This document shows positions 62,252 through 64,000 of a stretch of 64,000 nucleotides of DNA, piece by piece. The stretch lies in contig NZ_JANIOF010000006.1 of NCBI RefSeq assembly GCF_024733555.1, positions 1-64,000 of the forward strand, written 5' to 3'. The notes beneath the pieces were generated by a model. The model was not told the origin of the DNA and did no database searches. It saw only the letters and a program-made list of their open reading frames with translations. Each line of letters begins with the position of its first letter. The first letter of the stretch is position 1. Made by a program: the position numbers and the translations under genes. This DNA comes from Paenibacillus sp. SC116 (GTDB lineage: Bacteria > Bacillota > Bacilli > Paenibacillales > Paenibacillaceae).

Positions 62252-62986
62252 ATGAGTAAATATGCATTATTAGCTCTCGACATGGACGGGACGCTTTTGG
62301 ATGATGATCATGTTGTAAGTCAGGAGACAGCCAGTGCTATCGCCGAAGCTCAGCAGGCGGGTGTAACGGTGATGCTCTCTACAGGTCGGGCCATTCAGAA
62401 TGCGCTTCCTTATGCAGAGGAGTTGGGCTTGAATGGACCTTTAGTTGTTGTTAACGGAAGTGAGATTTGGCGCAATCCACAGGAGTTGTACATGCGATAT
62501 TTGCTGGATCGCGAAGCGGTTCAACAAATGCTTAATTTGTCGGAGAAATACGATACATGGTTCTGGGCATATTCAACCAAGGCCTTGTACAACCGAGAGA
62601 AGTGGTCTGGAGAAGTCAATCAAGAGGATTGGCTAAAGTTCGGCTACTATAATGAAGATGTTGACGTGCTTGCGGCCGTGTTGGCAGAACTGCAAGCGAT
62701 AGGCGGCCTAGAGCTGACCAATTCCGCGCTAACGAATATCGAGATTAATCCAGCGGGAATATCGAAGGCATCGGGCATTCGCACGGTATGTGAGCTGCTT
62801 GGAATTGAAATGTCGCAAGCTATCGCAGTTGGCGATAGTTTGAATGACCTCGCTGTCATTCAGCAAGCAGGATTAGGGGTTGCGATGGGGAATGCGCAGG
62901 ATGCGGTGAAGCAAGCTGCGGATGTCGTCGTAGCTTCAAATAACGAGCATGGTGTAGCTGAAGTCATACGGCGCTTTATTTTGTAA
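62252..62986 (+). CDS. Cof-type HAD phosphatase
   Basis: The product is 244 residues. LALDMDGTLLDDDH (catalytic Asp pair, about residues 5-18), STGRA, and the C-terminal GDSLNDLAVI are HAD motifs, with a type IIB cap between about 85 and 160. It dephosphorylates sugar phosphates or flavin-type compounds, exact substrate unknown. The ATG at 62252 follows GGGAGTGAAG, and an in-frame GTG at 62240 overlaps that site. Confidence 0.93.
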   Translation: MSKYALLALDMDGTLLDDDHVVSQETASAIAEAQQAGVTVMLSTGRAIQNALPYAEELGLNGPLVVVNGSEIWRNPQELYMRYLLDREAVQQMLNLSEKYDTWFWAYSTKALYNREKWSGEVNQEDWLKFGYYNEDVDVLAAVLAELQAIGGLELTNSALTNIEINPAGISKASGIRTVCELLGIEMSQAIAVGDSLNDLAVIQQAGLGVAMGNAQDAVKQAADVVVASNNEHGVAEVIRRFIL

Positions 62987-63043
62987 CGAGTTGTATTTCT
63001 AATTTTGAACAAGAGAATATAGAGATTGTGAGGGGAAACACGC

Positions 63044-63529
63044 ATGGACATTCTCGGTTGGGTACTCGTAATCGCGCTGTTTGTCATCGGTATGGCAGGA
63101 GCCATATTTCCGATATTGCCTGCAGCAGTAGCAGTTTACGGGGCATTTTTCGTGTATGGATGGTTCTTCGGCTTCGAATCGTTTGGTTGGGTGTTCTGGA
63201 CGATTCAGACGTTAATCGTCGTGGCATTGTTTGTATCGGATTATGCAGTTAGTGCATGGGGTGTCAAGCGATTTGGCGGATCACGCCCATCTGTGATTGG
63301 TAGTACGATTGGGATCATCATCGGTCCGTTCGTCATTCCTGGATTCGGTCTTATTATTGGTCCGTTTCTTGGTGCATTTATAGGAGAGATGATTACAGGC
63401 TCTGATGTGCAGCGTTCCGCAAAGGCATCATTGGGCGCGGTTGTAGGCTTGTTTACAAGTTCGGTTATTACGGTTATTTTGCAGCTAGTTATGATTATTC
63501 TATTCTTTGTATGGATCGCAATGTTCTAA
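63044..63529 (+). CDS. DUF456-family membrane protein
   Basis: The product is 161 residues with four membrane helices and several Gly-rich turns. The core GSTIGIIIGPFVIPGFGLIIGP (about 86-107) is the repeated glycine-zipper type seen in DUF456 (YqgC-like) proteins. The role is unknown. GAGGGGAAACACGC lies ahead of the ATG. It follows the HAD gene by 57 bases and may be cotranscribed. Confidence 0.85.
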   Translation: MDILGWVLVIALFVIGMAGAIFPILPAAVAVYGAFFVYGWFFGFESFGWVFWTIQTLIVVALFVSDYAVSAWGVKRFGGSRPSVIGSTIGIIIGPFVIPGFGLIIGPFLGAFIGEMITGSDVQRSAKASLGAVVGLFTSSVITVILQLVMIILFFVWIAMF

Positions 63530-63611
63530 GGGCGTCTTGAACAATTTGTAAGTTCTCAATTCTGAATTACCTTTGTGAATGGTGCATTAATAGAGAAAGA
63601 AGGGAAACCTG

Positions 63612-64000
63612 TTGGCGAAAAAAGAAACATTCATCAAGGGGACGCTTATTATTGCTGCGGCTACGCTTGTAGCCCGGCTGTTAGGCGTATTCCAGCGCGT
63701 ACCGCTTGAGCATATGCTGGGACCTGTAGGCAATGCCGCCTTCGCCACCTCGCAAAATGTCTATTTGCTTATTCTAGCTGTAGCCACAGCTGGTATACCA
63801 AGTACATTAAGCAAGATGGTGTCGGAAAAATACGCTTTGAACAAAGTGCGAGAAGCTGAGCGCATCTATTATGCAGCACTGTTGTTCGGCTTAGTATCCG
63901 GTATTGTCGTAACGGTTCTACTTATCGTATTTGCGCCTTGGTATGCTAATCTTGCTGGTCAGCCCGAAGCGGCACCAGCGATACGAGCATTGGCGCCGGC
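63612..64000 (+). CDS. Oligosaccharide-lipid flippase family, SpoVB/MurJ-like (partial)
   Basis: The frame is cut by the window end after 129 codons. The N-terminus has ETFIKGTLIIAAATLVARLLG and SQNVYLLILAVATAGIPS, typical of the MOP/MurJ-like family (YtgP, SpoVB, YabM). Several membrane helices are visible. It would export lipid II or another lipid-linked polysaccharide. The start is TTG at 63612 with AAGGGA 7 bases upstream. Which paralogue cannot be decided from this fragment. Confidence 0.8.
   Translation, partial: MAKKETFIKGTLIIAAATLVARLLGVFQRVPLEHMLGPVGNAAFATSQNVYLLILAVATAGIPSTLSKMVSEKYALNKVREAERIYYAALLFGLVSGIVVTVLLIVFAPWYANLAGQPEAAPAIRALAP

Noticed and set aside
1-64000. CRISPR arrays, insertion sequences, prophage genes
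   Set aside because: No regularly spaced direct repeats, transposase, integrase or phage structural genes were seen.

Overview
The window looks like chromosome of a spore-forming, low-to-mid GC Firmicute, most probably Paenibacillus or a close relative. The reasons are strong AGGAGG-type ribosome sites, frequent GTG/TTG starts, two alpha/beta-type SASP genes plus sspI, sporulation genes (yunB, ylbJ, a LytH-like peptidase, a YjcZ-like small protein), a Trp T-box and Bacillus-type gene neighbourhoods (lipA/lytH/yunB/yutD, sspI/ysgA). No IS element, prophage, CRISPR array or rRNA was seen.

Layout. 1-472: five tRNAs and a terminator. 507-7742: an envelope-stress block, with a SigW-type promoter, an NfeD protein and flotillin, then a LiaI-like protein, PspA, PspC, a second PspA, LiaF, LiaS and LiaR. 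7835-11533: an Lsm-like protein, a YwmB-like protein, zwf and a cyclase-family gene. 11946-18244: an oligopeptide ABC operon with a small hypothetical. 18417-24939: a flavin monooxygenase, prfC, a MerR/His-rich/methyltransferase fusion under its own MerR-type promoter, sspI, a KtrA-like K+ regulator and an rRNA methylase. 25202-29572: a two-component system divergent from a BcrAB-like ABC transporter and a DUF4097 lipoprotein. 29688-33763: a Fur-boxed siderophore uptake operon (YclQNOP-like), visibly AT-richer than its surroundings and probably acquired. 33778-45210: Sfp-type PPTase, sporulation and lipoate genes, NAD kinase, truncated hemoglobin, a methyltransferase and several small genes. 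45423-53515: PepF, an MFS transporter, SASPs, an epimerase, T-box/trpS and YfhP. 53620-64000: heme O synthase and a SCO protein, a Toprim protein, a second MFS transporter, a membrane transglutaminase, a class B PBP, a HAD phosphatase, a DUF456 protein and the start of a lipid-flippase gene cut by the window end.

How the parts fit. The first 8 kb joins two envelope-defence strategies that B. subtilis keeps in separate loci: SigW with flotillin/NfeD membrane organisation, and LiaFSR with PspA/PspC. The two-component/ABC/DUF4097 locus is a second likely antimicrobial-peptide or envelope-stress module. The most unusual single gene is the MerR regulator fused to a YrrT-like SAM methyltransferase, with about 20 histidines inserted ahead of the methyltransferase core. 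Its promoter has the 19-bp spacer and centred dyad expected for MerR control, which suggests a self-regulated metal- or metabolite-sensing enzyme. Four genes too short for routine calling (31, 35, 45 and 58 codons) are described. An unassigned two-domain structured RNA candidate sits ahead of the Lia/Psp operon.
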